Source of the DNA: Levilinea sp.
GTDB taxonomy: Bacteria; Chloroflexota; Anaerolineae; Anaerolineales; Anaerolineaceae
Assembly: GCA_029975215.1 (NCBI GenBank)
Contig: JARKPO010000068.1
Coordinates: forward strand, 62,001 to 126,000
DNA: 64,000 bases
Direction of reading: 5' to 3'
Below are positions 7,969 through 14,827 of this stretch, piece after piece. Each line of letters opens with the position of its first letter. Positions within the stretch are counted from its first letter, which is position 1. A program made the position numbers and the translations under genes. The notes under the pieces are model-generated. The model saw only the letters and a program-made list of their open reading frames with translations. It made no database searches and was not told the origin of the DNA.

Positions 7969-8709
7969 TTATTTTGCCAGGGGCAATGGGTCAATGCTAT
8001 GATGGCCGTTGTTCGCTTCTCCAACAAGATTCATAGCCAACCGCCGCCAATGCCGCGCGGTTCGTTCTGGCACTTTATAGCGTTTCTGAATTTGCCTTGT
8101 GGTCAAACGTGCCACAATATAACGTTCAGAGTTCGGCAATTCCCGCCAGTCTTTGTATGCCAGCGGTTCCATCTCCATTTTGCCCGGTCTTTCCGCGTCA
8201 AGCCGTTTTTCTTGCCGTGCCTGCCGCCTTTCTTCCCTTTCCGCTTGAATGGCTGCCAGCCGGCGTGAATGCGAAGCCCGCAAAGCCAGCACCACAGCCC
8301 CCACCACAGAAAGCGAAGCCAACCCAGCCCGCGCCGCCTTGACCGCCAGGGGCGCTTCGTCCAGCGCAAGCACCAACAGCATGACCACCACCAAATAAGC
8401 GGCCCCGGTCACCAGCGCAATGAGCAAGGGCGCTGCCCGGTCGGTCAACCGTTTTTCCTGGTTGTAATTCCACAAAGAGAAAGCGGTCTGCACAGCCGAA
8501 AGCCCCAGCAGTTCAATGCACAGCGCCGCAGCGCCGGCAACCCACACAGGAAAGGCCAAAACCCCGGTCATATGGGAAAAGGTCAGGTAAGCCGAAGGTA
8601 AAGGCGCAAGCCAGGGCGCAACCGCCGCCGCCAGATCAACCAACACATTTTCCAGGGCACGCAGCAGGGTCAAGACCGCTTCAAAGAAACCCACAATTCT
8701 ATTGACCAT
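7969..8709 (-). CDS. Element membrane protein with C-terminal helix-turn-helix
   Basis: 246 aa, not assigned to a named family with confidence. Three or four hydrophobic segments fill about residues 45-150 (ending LASLSVVGAVVLAL). A highly charged Arg/Glu helix follows (RREERRQARQEKRLDAER style, about 155-180), then a C-terminal HTH-like segment, TTRQIQKRYKVPERTARHW. The layout recalls plasmid/ICE spread proteins (DUF2637/SpdB type) that couple a membrane anchor to DNA binding, but this is only an analogy. It starts 3 nt after the preceding gene stops and is last in the element operon, next to attL. Confidence 0.75.
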   Translation of the reverse strand: MVNRIVGFFEAVLTLLRALENVLVDLAAAVAPWLAPLPSAYLTFSHMTGVLAFPVWVAGAAALCIELLGLSAVQTAFSLWNYNQEKRLTDRAAPLLIALVTGAAYLVVVMLLVLALDEAPLAVKAARAGLASLSVVGAVVLALRASHSRRLAAIQAEREERRQARQEKRLDAERPGKMEMEPLAYKDWRELPNSERYIVARLTTRQIQKRYKVPERTARHWRRLAMNLVGEANNGHHSIDPLPLAK

Positions 8710-8712
8710 GCT

Positions 8713-8982
8713 TCACACCCCCACCCCAACCGCTGCCGCTGGTGTCCCTTCTTCTTGCTCACAAAGCAAGATGAAAAGAAGGTCGTCAAAGATCAGATCA
8801 ACGTCCACCCGGCCGCCTGCTTGCGCTTCCGCCTTCCAGGCCGCGCGCAGATCTTCAAGTTCACCCGCCAGGGCTTCCACATCCACCAGCCGCCTGACTT
8901 TTGGGCCTTTCTGGTTTCGCTGCCTGAAAAGCTGGTCGGGGTCGGTCATCACCTGACCATTGCAAAGAAGTATGCTTGCCAT
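8713..8982 (-). CDS. Small element protein A (89 aa), unknown
   Basis: Start at 8982 (MASILLCNG) chosen because AAGGAGG lies about 9 nt upstream; the open frame to 9135 is leader. It contains RRLVDVEALAGELEDLRAAW, nearly the same block found in small protein B at 9269-9496, then an acidic stretch VDVDLIFDDLLFILL. No known domain recognised. Probably one of a pair of related small proteins of the element. Confidence 0.65.
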   Translation of the reverse strand: MASILLCNGQVMTDPDQLFRQRNQKGPKVRRLVDVEALAGELEDLRAAWKAEAQAGGRVDVDLIFDDLLFILLCEQEEGTPAAAVGVGV

Positions 8983-9268
8983 TGTACCTGCCTCCTTTTC
9001 AGAGCGTCCCCGGCAAAAGAAAACGCCCTGGTTTGAATGAATGCAACCAGGGCGCGCGCAAATGCTATACTTGGCAGAGAACACCCGCCGCCCTGCTTGC
9101 GGTGGTTGTTTAGGGTGTGGGAAGTGTTCCACCACTTTTCACACCCGCTTTTTATTCCGGCTTCATTGTAGCATGGTTTTTCGGTTTGAGATCACACTTT
9201 TTGCCCGCCAATTCTACACCCCCTTTTTATGTGTCAAATAGAAGCCCCCGGCTGCCGCTGGGGGTCGT

Positions 9269-9496
9269 TCATTCCCCTGTTATTTGCCTGCTAACAGGTG
9301 ATCTGCCCCCCCGCCCCTTGCTTGATGTTATGGGACAAGATGGCTGGTCTTCTACGTGCCAGGCCGCGCGTAGATCTTCAAAAATGCCGTCCAGTGTTTC
9401 CACGTCCACCAGGCCGGAAATTTGCCCTTCCACGCCCCAGGCTGCCCGCAAGCCTTCCAATACATCTTCACCATTCCAAAGAATTTCATTTGCCAT
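9269..9496 (-). CDS. Small element protein B (75 aa), unknown
   Basis: ATG at 9496 after AAGGAATT. It contains two related units: EDVLEGLRAAWGVEGQ and LDGIFEDLRAAWHVEDQ, the second also shared with small protein A. The start MANEILWNGEDVL parallels MASILLCNGQVM of protein A, so A and B are paralogues with an internal duplication in B. Function unknown. Confidence 0.62.
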   Translation of the reverse strand: MANEILWNGEDVLEGLRAAWGVEGQISGLVDVETLDGIFEDLRAAWHVEDQPSCPITSSKGRGGRSPVSRQITGE

Positions 9497-9623
9497 TTTT
9501 TCAATTCCTTTCTGTCAGAGCGCCCCGCAGTTATTCCACTGTATAACAGCGAAGCCCTAGCCTGTTATTCCCTGTATAACTGGTTCGGCCCCAAAGCCCG
9601 GCCTTTGCCTGCCCTCCGGTTTC

Positions 9624-9911
9624 TTACCGGCTAACCCGCGCCCCCGTTTCCTTGCCGTTTATTCGGTCTTGCGCCAGGCTTCTTTCGGCCTTCATGCGCG
9701 CGCTTGCTGCCCGCTTGACCACCCGCCAGGGCGCAGCCGTTATTCTCCGCAGCGTGTAGGGTTCCACCTGCAAGCCGGCCAGCGCCAGCAAAGCCACCCC
9801 TTCCACCTCCAACCATTCCCGCGCCGCCTGGTCGCCCTTACAGCCGTCTTCAATGGCTGCCAGCACCATTGCCAGGGCCAGCAGCCTGTAATTATGGTTC
9901 GTGTCAGGCAA
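9624..9911 (-). CDS. Small element protein C (95 aa), unknown, TTG start
   Basis: The TTG start (9911-9909) overlaps the primase stop by 8 nt and has GGAGG 9 nt upstream, so it is probably translationally coupled to the primase. Alanine-rich helical N-terminal part, then a basic C-terminal half (WRVVKRAASARMKAERSLAQ), consistent with nucleic-acid binding. No family recognised. Confidence 0.62.
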   Translation of the reverse strand: MPDTNHNYRLLALAMVLAAIEDGCKGDQAAREWLEVEGVALLALAGLQVEPYTLRRITAAPWRVVKRAASARMKAERSLAQDRINGKETGARVSR

Positions 9912-10926
9912 AGTTCAATACCTCCAATGCTCTTAAGGTTTCCATCACCCAGGCCGCCAGATCACCCCCGCCCTGGTAATATTCGGTCACGTCCTTGAAC
10001 GGTTCAGGAATGCGCGCCCGCTTCACCCGTTCAGAAAGCCCTTGCCAATAGGCCGCCCCATCTTCCCCGGCCGGGTCGTTGTCATATGCGCAGACCAGGG
10101 CCTTTGCCGGTAACAGGTATTGCCCCCAGCGCGCAAAGTCCAGGCGGTCAGTGGCTGCCCCCAAAGTGACCGCCCCCACCAGATCACCCGCCCCGCCTAA
10201 TTCCTGCCTTTGCGAAAGCAGCAGCGCGTCTAATTCCCCTTCGCACAAAAAGAGAACATCCGCCCCGCGCGCCGCTTGCGCCCCATACAGCCCCCCCACG
10301 CTGCCCGGCAGATTCTTGTATTTCGGTTCGCCAGCCGGCCGCCGCACCTTCACCCGGTAAATGTAGTCCACATCCAGCCCGCTGGTGATCGTGAAGCAAG
10401 GCAGGGTGATACCCCTGTCCACCTTCACCCCTTCAATGACCGCCCCAGGGCAATACCCCACCCGAAAGAAAGGCGAGCGCAGGGTTTCATCTTTCAGGCC
10501 GCGCCCATGCAGCCATTCCAGGGCGCGCGCCCCAGCCGGTGACCACAGGACTTGTTCACATTCCTGAATAACCGCCTTCCACTGCGCCTGCCATTGATCA
10601 GGGTAAGCCTTTTCTTTGGGCAGGGCTGCCGGCCGGGGGGCTGCCCTTTGCGCCGAAACTTCCCCGCCCAAAGCCCTTACCGCTTCCCCAAACGAAAGCC
10701 CCCGGTATTCCCTCAGCCAGGTGACCGCGTCCCCATGCTTGCCGCAGCCGAAGCAGTAAAACCGCCCCCCGCCGGCCTTCACCCCAAAAGAAGGGGTCTT
10801 CTCACTGTGAAAGGGGCACAGCCAATACAACCATCCCCCGGCGCGCCGGTCAAGCGGCCCCAGGTCGGCTTCAATGAGCGCGGCCAGATCAACCCTTGCC
10901 AGTAAAGAAGCCGTGTCAGTGGTCAT
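9904..10926 (-). CDS. DNA primase (CHC2 zinc finger + Toprim)
   Basis: 340 aa, shorter than chromosomal DnaG (about 600). The N-terminal CHC2 zinc finger uses Cys37, His40, Cys58 and Cys61 (LCPFH ... FYCFGC). A Toprim domain follows with LFLCEGELDALLL and the acidic motif AYDNDPAGEDGA. There is no C-terminal helicase-binding domain. The enzyme makes RNA primers for element replication and probably works with the RecA-fold ATPase encoded upstream. The 141-bp gap to that gene holds the iteron-like array. Confidence 0.88.
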   Translation of the reverse strand: MTTDTASLLARVDLAALIEADLGPLDRRAGGWLYWLCPFHSEKTPSFGVKAGGGRFYCFGCGKHGDAVTWLREYRGLSFGEAVRALGGEVSAQRAAPRPAALPKEKAYPDQWQAQWKAVIQECEQVLWSPAGARALEWLHGRGLKDETLRSPFFRVGYCPGAVIEGVKVDRGITLPCFTITSGLDVDYIYRVKVRRPAGEPKYKNLPGSVGGLYGAQAARGADVLFLCEGELDALLLSQRQELGGAGDLVGAVTLGAATDRLDFARWGQYLLPAKALVCAYDNDPAGEDGAAYWQGLSERVKRARIPEPFKDVTEYYQGGGDLAAWVMETLRALEVLNFA

Positions 10927-10944
10927 GGTAGGGCCTCATATGCA

Positions 10945-11056
10945 TTACAACCCTTACAACCACCTACAACCAACCCCACCCCTACAACCCCACACCCACC
11001 CCCGTTCACCTGGTTGTAACAGTTGTAAGGGTTGTAAGTGGTTGTAGTAGTTGTAA
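10945..11056. repeat. Iteron-like array (GTTGTAA boxes in both orientations), candidate replication origin
   Basis: Four TTACAAC/CTACAAC boxes (10945, 10954, 10964, 10982) face five GTTGTAA/GTTGTAG boxes (11013, 11022, 11031, 11041, 11050). Within each arm most spacings are 9-10 bp, about one helical turn, with a C-rich centre. The array lies between the RepA-like ATPase and primase genes, a usual place for an iteron origin. It could instead be an operator; function is inferred. Confidence 0.6.
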
Positions 11057-11067
11057 TTAATAATGGG

Positions 11068-12198
11068 TTATTCCAGAACATAATAACCTTCCTGGTCTTC
11101 TTTCAGCCTGCCAGCGTTTACCAGATCTTGCAGGCGCTTATAGGTATTCCCTTTGTCCTGCCCGGTCGCTTCCACAATGGCCGCCAGCCTTGCCCGCCCG
11201 CCCAAAGCGCGCAGCGCGTCTAAAATTTCCTGCCGCCGGGTGGTCAGTTCCAGATCATTGGCGCTGCCCTCACACTGCCAGCTATAGGTAAGCGGATCAA
11301 AAAACACAGCCAACATTTTTTCTTCTATGTCGCGGCCGGTGACCGCCAGCTTTGCCCCCTTCTTGCCCCTTTCCCGGTAAATTCCCCAAAGCGTGTCACT
11401 TACCCCGCCTTTGGCAATAGATCCTAGAATGTCCTTCACAGGGTCAGGATCACCCCCCAGGCCCCCAGCCCCCTTGTAATGGTGATCAATGACCAAAACC
11501 GCGCAGTTTTGCGCCTGTGCTATGCCTTGAACAGGCGAAAGCGCGCCGGTCATTTCTTCCACCTCTTTTTGCTTGCCCTGAATGGCCCTTGAAAGCGTGT
11601 CCAGAATGACCAGCTTATACCCGCGCGCTTCAATGGCCCCCGCCAGGCGTTCCCCCCCGCCGTTGCGCAGGTCGCCTATTTGATCTTCAAACGTGCGCAG
11701 GGTCATAAAGTCCGCCGCAAGGCCGCGCTTCCAACCCTGCTTATTCATGCGGTCTTGCAAGCGCCGGGGCGCGTCTTCCAGCGCCAGGTAAAGCACCCGG
11801 CCCGCGTCCAGCTTTTCCCCGAAGAAGCTGCCCCCGCTTGCCACAGAAAGGCACAATTGCAGGGCCAGCCAGCTTTTACCCGTCTTTGGCGCGCCGGCAA
11901 GAATAGTCAACCCGGCCGGCAGAAGCCCAGGCACAGCCCAAACGGGTTCAGGAAAGGCGGTTGAAAGCAGGGTGTCCGCCGTCCACACGTCCAGCGGCTT
12001 TGTGTCGGGGTGATCATCCGCAGCAGCCCCCAGGCCCCCGGCCGTGCTTCGCCCGGTAATGGCCGCCAGCAGCCTGCCCCTTTGCTGGTGGGGCAAGGGT
12101 GAAAGCAGCCTGTCCACTTCCGCCGCGTTCTTTGAATCACTTGAGAGCGCCGCCAGCAGCGAAAGCGCAAGGTCTTTAAGATCGTCTTTTTCAGCCAT
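11068..12198 (-). CDS. RepA-like RecA-fold ATPase/helicase with C-terminal winged helix
   Basis: 376 aa. Walker A GAPKTGKS at residues 102-109, Walker B LVILD at 196-200 and the VLVIDHH motif near 235-240 place it in the AAA_25/RepA group of hexameric replicative helicases found on plasmids and phages. The C-terminal 65 residues (TRRQEILDALRALGGRARLA and following) resemble a winged helix. With the primase it forms the replication module. Start at 12198, 9 nt after the preceding stop, with a G-rich site upstream. Confidence 0.85.
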   Translation of the reverse strand: MAEKDDLKDLALSLLAALSSDSKNAAEVDRLLSPLPHQQRGRLLAAITGRSTAGGLGAAADDHPDTKPLDVWTADTLLSTAFPEPVWAVPGLLPAGLTILAGAPKTGKSWLALQLCLSVASGGSFFGEKLDAGRVLYLALEDAPRRLQDRMNKQGWKRGLAADFMTLRTFEDQIGDLRNGGGERLAGAIEARGYKLVILDTLSRAIQGKQKEVEEMTGALSPVQGIAQAQNCAVLVIDHHYKGAGGLGGDPDPVKDILGSIAKGGVSDTLWGIYRERGKKGAKLAVTGRDIEEKMLAVFFDPLTYSWQCEGSANDLELTTRRQEILDALRALGGRARLAAIVEATGQDKGNTYKRLQDLVNAGRLKEDQEGYYVLE

Positions 12199-12207
12199 AA
12201 GCCCCCC

Positions 12208-12663
12208 CTAGAATTTCAGCAGCCAAAGCTGCCGCGCTGCCTGCCGCTTGCTTTCCTTGCGCCGCGCCGCCTTCCATTCATTGAAGGTTTGCGGGGCAGA
12301 TCCGCTGGGGGTGGGTGGGTCGGTCGGGGTGGGTGGGTCGCAATGCCAATACTTCAAAGGCAGGGCGCGCTGCTCACCAAAGCCCCGGTCAATGGGGAAA
12401 GAATGTTCTAGGAATGTGGACAAAAAAACACTGTAAACTTCGCCGCTTTCGGTGTTCGTCAAGCGCAGGGTCTTCACCTTGAGCGCCTGAATCTGCCCCA
12501 AAGAAACCAGATCAAACGCCAGCGCCGGGGGTTTTTGTAGCATATGCTCAGAGCGAAACGAGCGCACAAAAACCCCGTCTTTTACCAGGCCAACCGCTTT
12601 TCCTTTCTGGTTGAAAACCGCTTGCCCCGTAGACTTGCCTTTGTTACAATGGGTTTGTGTCAT
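12208..12663 (-). CDS. Element protein (151 aa), unknown; first gene of the replication operon
   Basis: Start at 12663 (MTQTHCNKGKS) preferred over the longer open frame to 12786, because that stretch holds terminator hairpins and a plus-strand promoter. Beta-rich first 100 residues, a repeated DPPTPTDPPTP linker, and a basic C-terminal helix (EWKAARRKESKRQAARQLW). No family recognised; its place 9 nt before the RepA-like gene suggests a replication or copy-control role. Its start codon is overlapped by the plus-strand RNA unit at 12622-12721. Confidence 0.6.
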   Translation of the reverse strand: MTQTHCNKGKSTGQAVFNQKGKAVGLVKDGVFVRSFRSEHMLQKPPALAFDLVSLGQIQALKVKTLRLTNTESGEVYSVFLSTFLEHSFPIDRGFGEQRALPLKYWHCDPPTPTDPPTPSGSAPQTFNEWKAARRKESKRQAARQLWLLKF

Positions 12664-12721
12664 AAGAAACCGTGCCTTTCTTGTGACCGCCCCGCCGCCC
12701 ATGCTGGGGCGGCTTTTTTTA
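12622..12721 (+). ncRNA. Candidate antisense RNA 1 of the element (about 65 nt)
   Basis: Plus-strand promoter TTGCCC (12622-12627), 17 bp, TACAAT (12645-12650). About 35 nt later a hairpin CCGCCCC/GGGGCGG (12687-12693 / 12706-12712) with a run of seven Ts forms an intrinsic terminator. The transcript would be antisense to the leader and start codon of the 12208-12663 gene, as in plasmid copy-number control. No protein frame is needed to explain the terminator. Confidence 0.5.
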
Positions 12722-12731
12722 TGGGGGTCAC

Positions 12732-12770
12732 AAAATAAAAAAGTGTGCAAGTCCTTCATGCTTGCACACT
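12732..12770 (-). terminator. Intrinsic terminator after the HTH gene
   Basis: AGTGTGCAAG/CTTGCACACT, 10-bp perfect stem (12742-12751 / 12761-12770), followed on the minus strand by TTTTTTATTTT. It separates the HTH gene from the replication operon. The box TGCTTGCACACT recurs at 13599-13610 next to the second RNA unit. Confidence 0.75.
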
Positions 12771-12800
12771 CAAGAATAAACCGCAAATTAGTTAAATTGG

Positions 12801-12835
12801 TCTTGACACCTGTCTTGACACCTGTCTTGACACTA
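12801..12835. repeat. 12-bp tandem repeat, three copies (TCTTGACACCTG)
   Basis: Two full copies and a third of 11 bases, overlapping the stop codon of the HTH gene. Each contains TTGACA. It could be an operator or a protein-binding array of the element; no function can be assigned. Confidence 0.75.
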
Positions 12836-13471
12836 CCTCACCTTAAAACCAGCTTTTTCAAGGGCGCGCCGTCTAGTATTCACCGCTTGCCTACTCATAT
12901 TTACCCCTAATTGTGCCGCTAATTGGTCGTCAGTTAATCTAGGTTCGTTTCTTGTCAGTTCAACAATTTTTTCATCTATTGCGTCCCATTTCCTAGAAGG
13001 TGAATTATTTTCTATTACAGCCGGTGTTCCGCCTTCGTTCTTGCTTGCCGGCGTCCTGTCCTCATTCAGGCCGTAGGCTTCAAGTAATTCACTCCAAAAC
13101 AATTTGAAAAACTGTCTTATTTTTGGGTGTCGCCCATGACATTGTGCAATAACTCTGCATTTTGGCCCTACAGGTAATACATCAAAAGTAAATAATTGGC
13201 TTACAGACTGCCAGAAGTCAAAACTGTTGGCTGAGTGAGGGTTTTTGTCAACCCACTGTGTAATGAATTCGCCAAATATTACCAGGCGAAATTCCTTTAT
13301 TTGGGGTTTCTGAAATTCAACTAATTCAACCCTGTCTTCTTCTTCTTCAAGAAATATGTCCCAAAGAAGAGGGTTTTGCCTATTCCTGAAATAATTAGCC
13401 AGGTTATATTTCAGAAGTTCAAATATTTCTTCTTGCTTTGCTTCTAGGGTCACTTTCTTTTGAATTACCAT
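12833..13471 (-). CDS. Element protein with C-terminal HTH (212 aa), unusually AT-rich
   Basis: The C-terminal part (about residues 165-212: DEKIVELTRNEPRLTDDQLA, AQLGVNMSRQAVNTRRRALE) is a clear helix-turn-helix. The N-terminal part (to about 140) contains PKCRVIAQCHGRHPKIRQFF, which recalls an N-terminal region seen in Chloroflexota-type proteins of unknown role; that likeness is from memory and weak. Codon third positions are far more A/T-rich than in the neighbours, suggesting a different origin. No Shine-Dalgarno precedes the ATG; instead a hairpin plus T-run (13500-13478) does, so expression may be attenuated. Likely the element's regulator. Confidence 0.68.
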   Translation of the reverse strand: MVIQKKVTLEAKQEEIFELLKYNLANYFRNRQNPLLWDIFLEEEEDRVELVEFQKPQIKEFRLVIFGEFITQWVDKNPHSANSFDFWQSVSQLFTFDVLPVGPKCRVIAQCHGRHPKIRQFFKLFWSELLEAYGLNEDRTPASKNEGGTPAVIENNSPSRKWDAIDEKIVELTRNEPRLTDDQLAAQLGVNMSRQAVNTRRRALEKAGFKVR

Positions 13472-13477
13472 GAATAA

Positions 13478-13500
13478 ACCAAAAACCGCCTTCCGGCGGT
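13478..13500 (-). terminator. Hairpin with T-run directly before the HTH gene start (attenuator-like)
   Basis: On the minus strand ACCGCC-GGAA-GGCGGT followed by TTTTTGG, ending a few bases before the ATG at 13471. Part of this hairpin is the perfect complement of ACCGCCTTCCGG in the candidate RNA at 13530-13593. Confidence 0.5.
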
Positions 13501-13514
13501 CTTTAGGGTCTGGG

Positions 13515-13593
13515 TGGTATAATAGGTTTGCAGCCGTGACCGCCTTCCGGTTGCCCCGCCCCCTGGTATGCGACTACCAGGGGGGCTTTTTTT
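13515..13593 (+). ncRNA. Candidate antisense RNA 2 of the element (about 64 nt)
   Basis: Extended -10 promoter TGG-TATAAT (13515-13523), transcript from about 13530, then terminator CCCCCTGGTA/TACCAGGGGG (13559-13568 / 13575-13584) with seven Ts. It shares GGTTTG, CCGTGACCGCC and the GC-rich terminator layout with RNA 1. The 5' part contains ACCGCCTTCCGG, complementary to the attenuator hairpin of the HTH gene. Confidence 0.5.
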
Positions 13594-13674
13594 ATTTGTG
13601 CTTGCACACTGAATCATAACGCATACAGCCGGGAAATTCAATTAAAAACCGTCCGCGAGTGTCGGTCAAATATT

Positions 13675-14601
13675 CTAAGAAAGCAGCCCGTCCACCACCC
13701 CGGCTGCCGCATGCGCCCGCGCCAGATCGCCCGCGTTCTGCTTCAAATAGCGCCGCAATATTTGCAAGTCGGCGTGCCCCATGAGCAATTGCAGAGAATA
13801 AATGTCCATGCCAGCCCGCAGTGCGTTCAGGGCAAAGGCCCGCCGGAAAGCGTGTAACTGCGGTTCTTCCACCCCAGCCGCCCCCGCCCGCCGCCTGACC
13901 ATCTGCCGCAGGCCCCAATAAGTCAGGCGGTCGCCTTCCAGGGTCACCCACAGCGCCGGCGCAGGGTCGCCGCGTTTGCGCAGGTAAGCCCGCAGCGCCC
14001 GCCGTGACTTCTGCCCCAGAAAGACCGTCCGGGGCTTGCGCCCCTTGCCCTGCTTGATGAGAATTTCGCCGGTCGTCTGATTCAGATCTTCCAGGTTCAT
14101 GGCGCTCACTTCCGCCGCCCGTGCGCCTGTGTCCAGCAGGCAGAGAAGCAGCGCCCGGTCACGGTCGCCGTGAAAGTCCTTGCCGCAAGTCTCAAGCATA
14201 GCCTTCACGGTTTCCAAAGAAACGGGGTCAAGCGGTTCCTGTCCCAGGCGGGGGGGCTTCACCCGCTTGAGCGGGTTTGTCCAGTTTTCCGGTTCCGTTT
14301 CCAAAGCCCACCAGCGCAAGAAAGCCCGCAGCACCCGGTAACAAGCGTGCTGCCCGCCCGCATTATGGCCCGTGTCGGCCAACCAGCCCAAAAAGGCGCG
14401 CACAGCCCCAGCGTCAATTTGTGTAACGCGGGTTATAGCCTGCCCTTCGCAGAAAGACACCAGCAAGGCCGCCTTCTTCTGGTAAAAATAAAGCGTGCCC
14501 TTGCTCATATTTTGGGTTTTGCGGTCAAGCAAGAAGGCTTCCAACCACGTTTCCAGGTGATCTTCTAAAATAGTCCCTTGCACCACATTTTTTGTTTGCA
14601 T
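13675..14601 (-). CDS. Tyrosine recombinase / integrase of the tRNA-Lys element
   Basis: 308 aa, usual length for XerC/D-like phage integrases. N-terminal SAM-like DNA-binding domain (about 12-105), then the catalytic domain with Arg161 (DTGARAAEV), Lys186 (KQGKGRKP), His250-x-x-Arg253 (HAFRR), His276 (MGHADL) and nucleophile Tyr285 (RRYLKQ): all six key residues are present. It lies next to attR, pointing away from it. It should catalyse integration at, and excision from, the tRNA-Lys gene. No excisionase is recognisable. Confidence 0.93.
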   Translation of the reverse strand: MQTKNVVQGTILEDHLETWLEAFLLDRKTQNMSKGTLYFYQKKAALLVSFCEGQAITRVTQIDAGAVRAFLGWLADTGHNAGGQHACYRVLRAFLRWWALETEPENWTNPLKRVKPPRLGQEPLDPVSLETVKAMLETCGKDFHGDRDRALLLCLLDTGARAAEVSAMNLEDLNQTTGEILIKQGKGRKPRTVFLGQKSRRALRAYLRKRGDPAPALWVTLEGDRLTYWGLRQMVRRRAGAAGVEEPQLHAFRRAFALNALRAGMDIYSLQLLMGHADLQILRRYLKQNAGDLARAHAAAGVVDGLLS

Positions 14602-14624
14602 TTTTTCACCCTAATATACAGAAA

Positions 14625-14649
14625 GTTATTGGCTAAATTTGCCAATAAC
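14625..14649. promoter_or_regulatory. Perfect 9-bp inverted repeat between integrase and attR
   Basis: GTTATTGGC (14625-14633) and GCCAATAAC (14641-14649) with a 7-bp AT spacer, 24 bp upstream of the integrase start and directly beside the right arm site (14648-14666). Candidate operator or directionality-factor site. Confidence 0.5.
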
Positions 14650-14665
14650 CCCTATATATACGGGT

Positions 14666-14737
14666 GGCGCGTAGCTCAATGGCAGAGCAGTGGCCTTTTA
14701 AGCCATTGGTTGAGAGTTCGAGCCTCTCCGCGCTCAC
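14666..14737 (+). repeat. attR: second copy of the 72-bp tRNA-Lys repeat
   Basis: Identical to 7785-7856. The base before it is T instead of G, so position 1 of the tRNA (T14665) cannot pair with C72, and no promoter precedes it. tRNA-finding programs will still call it as tRNA-Lys(TTT) at about 14665-14736; here it is read as the att copy carried by the element. Confidence 0.88.
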
Positions 14738-14752
14738 ACAGCCCCAAACCCC

Positions 14753-14780
14753 AAACCTGCCTCACGGCAGGTTTTTGCTT
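14753..14780 (+). terminator. Original tRNA-Lys terminator, now beyond attR
   Basis: AAACCTGCC-TCAC-GGCAGGTTT followed by TTG and T-rich sequence, 16 bp after the right tRNA copy. Before insertion it would have followed the functional tRNA-Lys. Confidence 0.65.
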
Positions 14781-14827
14781 TTCAATAATGGAAAATCGCC
14801 GCTGCATCCCCCCTTGCGCCTCACCCG

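Larger units (their letters stand above)
7785..14665. mobile_element. Integrated element in tRNA-Lys (integrase, RepA-like ATPase, primase; 6.88 kb)
   Basis: Bounded by 72-bp tRNA-Lys repeats. Contents in transcription order (minus strand): tyrosine integrase, HTH protein, unknown 151-aa protein, RecA-fold ATPase, iteron-like array, CHC2/Toprim primase, three small unknown proteins, membrane-HTH protein. The replication genes suggest it replicates as a circle after excision. No relaxase, conjugation, portal, capsid or terminase gene is present, so it is either plasmid-like or a satellite dependent on a helper. The left and right ends carry related arm-type sequences. The chromosomal terminator of tRNA-Lys (14753-14777) lies beyond the right end, cut off from its gene by the insertion. 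Confidence 0.87.

Noticed and set aside
10927-11067. GTTGTAA array as a conjugative oriT
   Set aside because: No relaxase is encoded in the element; an iteron origin or operator fits better.
7785-14665. Element as a prophage
   Set aside because: No terminase, portal, capsid, tail or lysis gene; only replication, integration and small unknown genes.
14665-14736. Right tRNA-Lys copy as a second functional tRNA
   Set aside because: First base cannot pair with position 72 and there is no promoter; best explained as attR.
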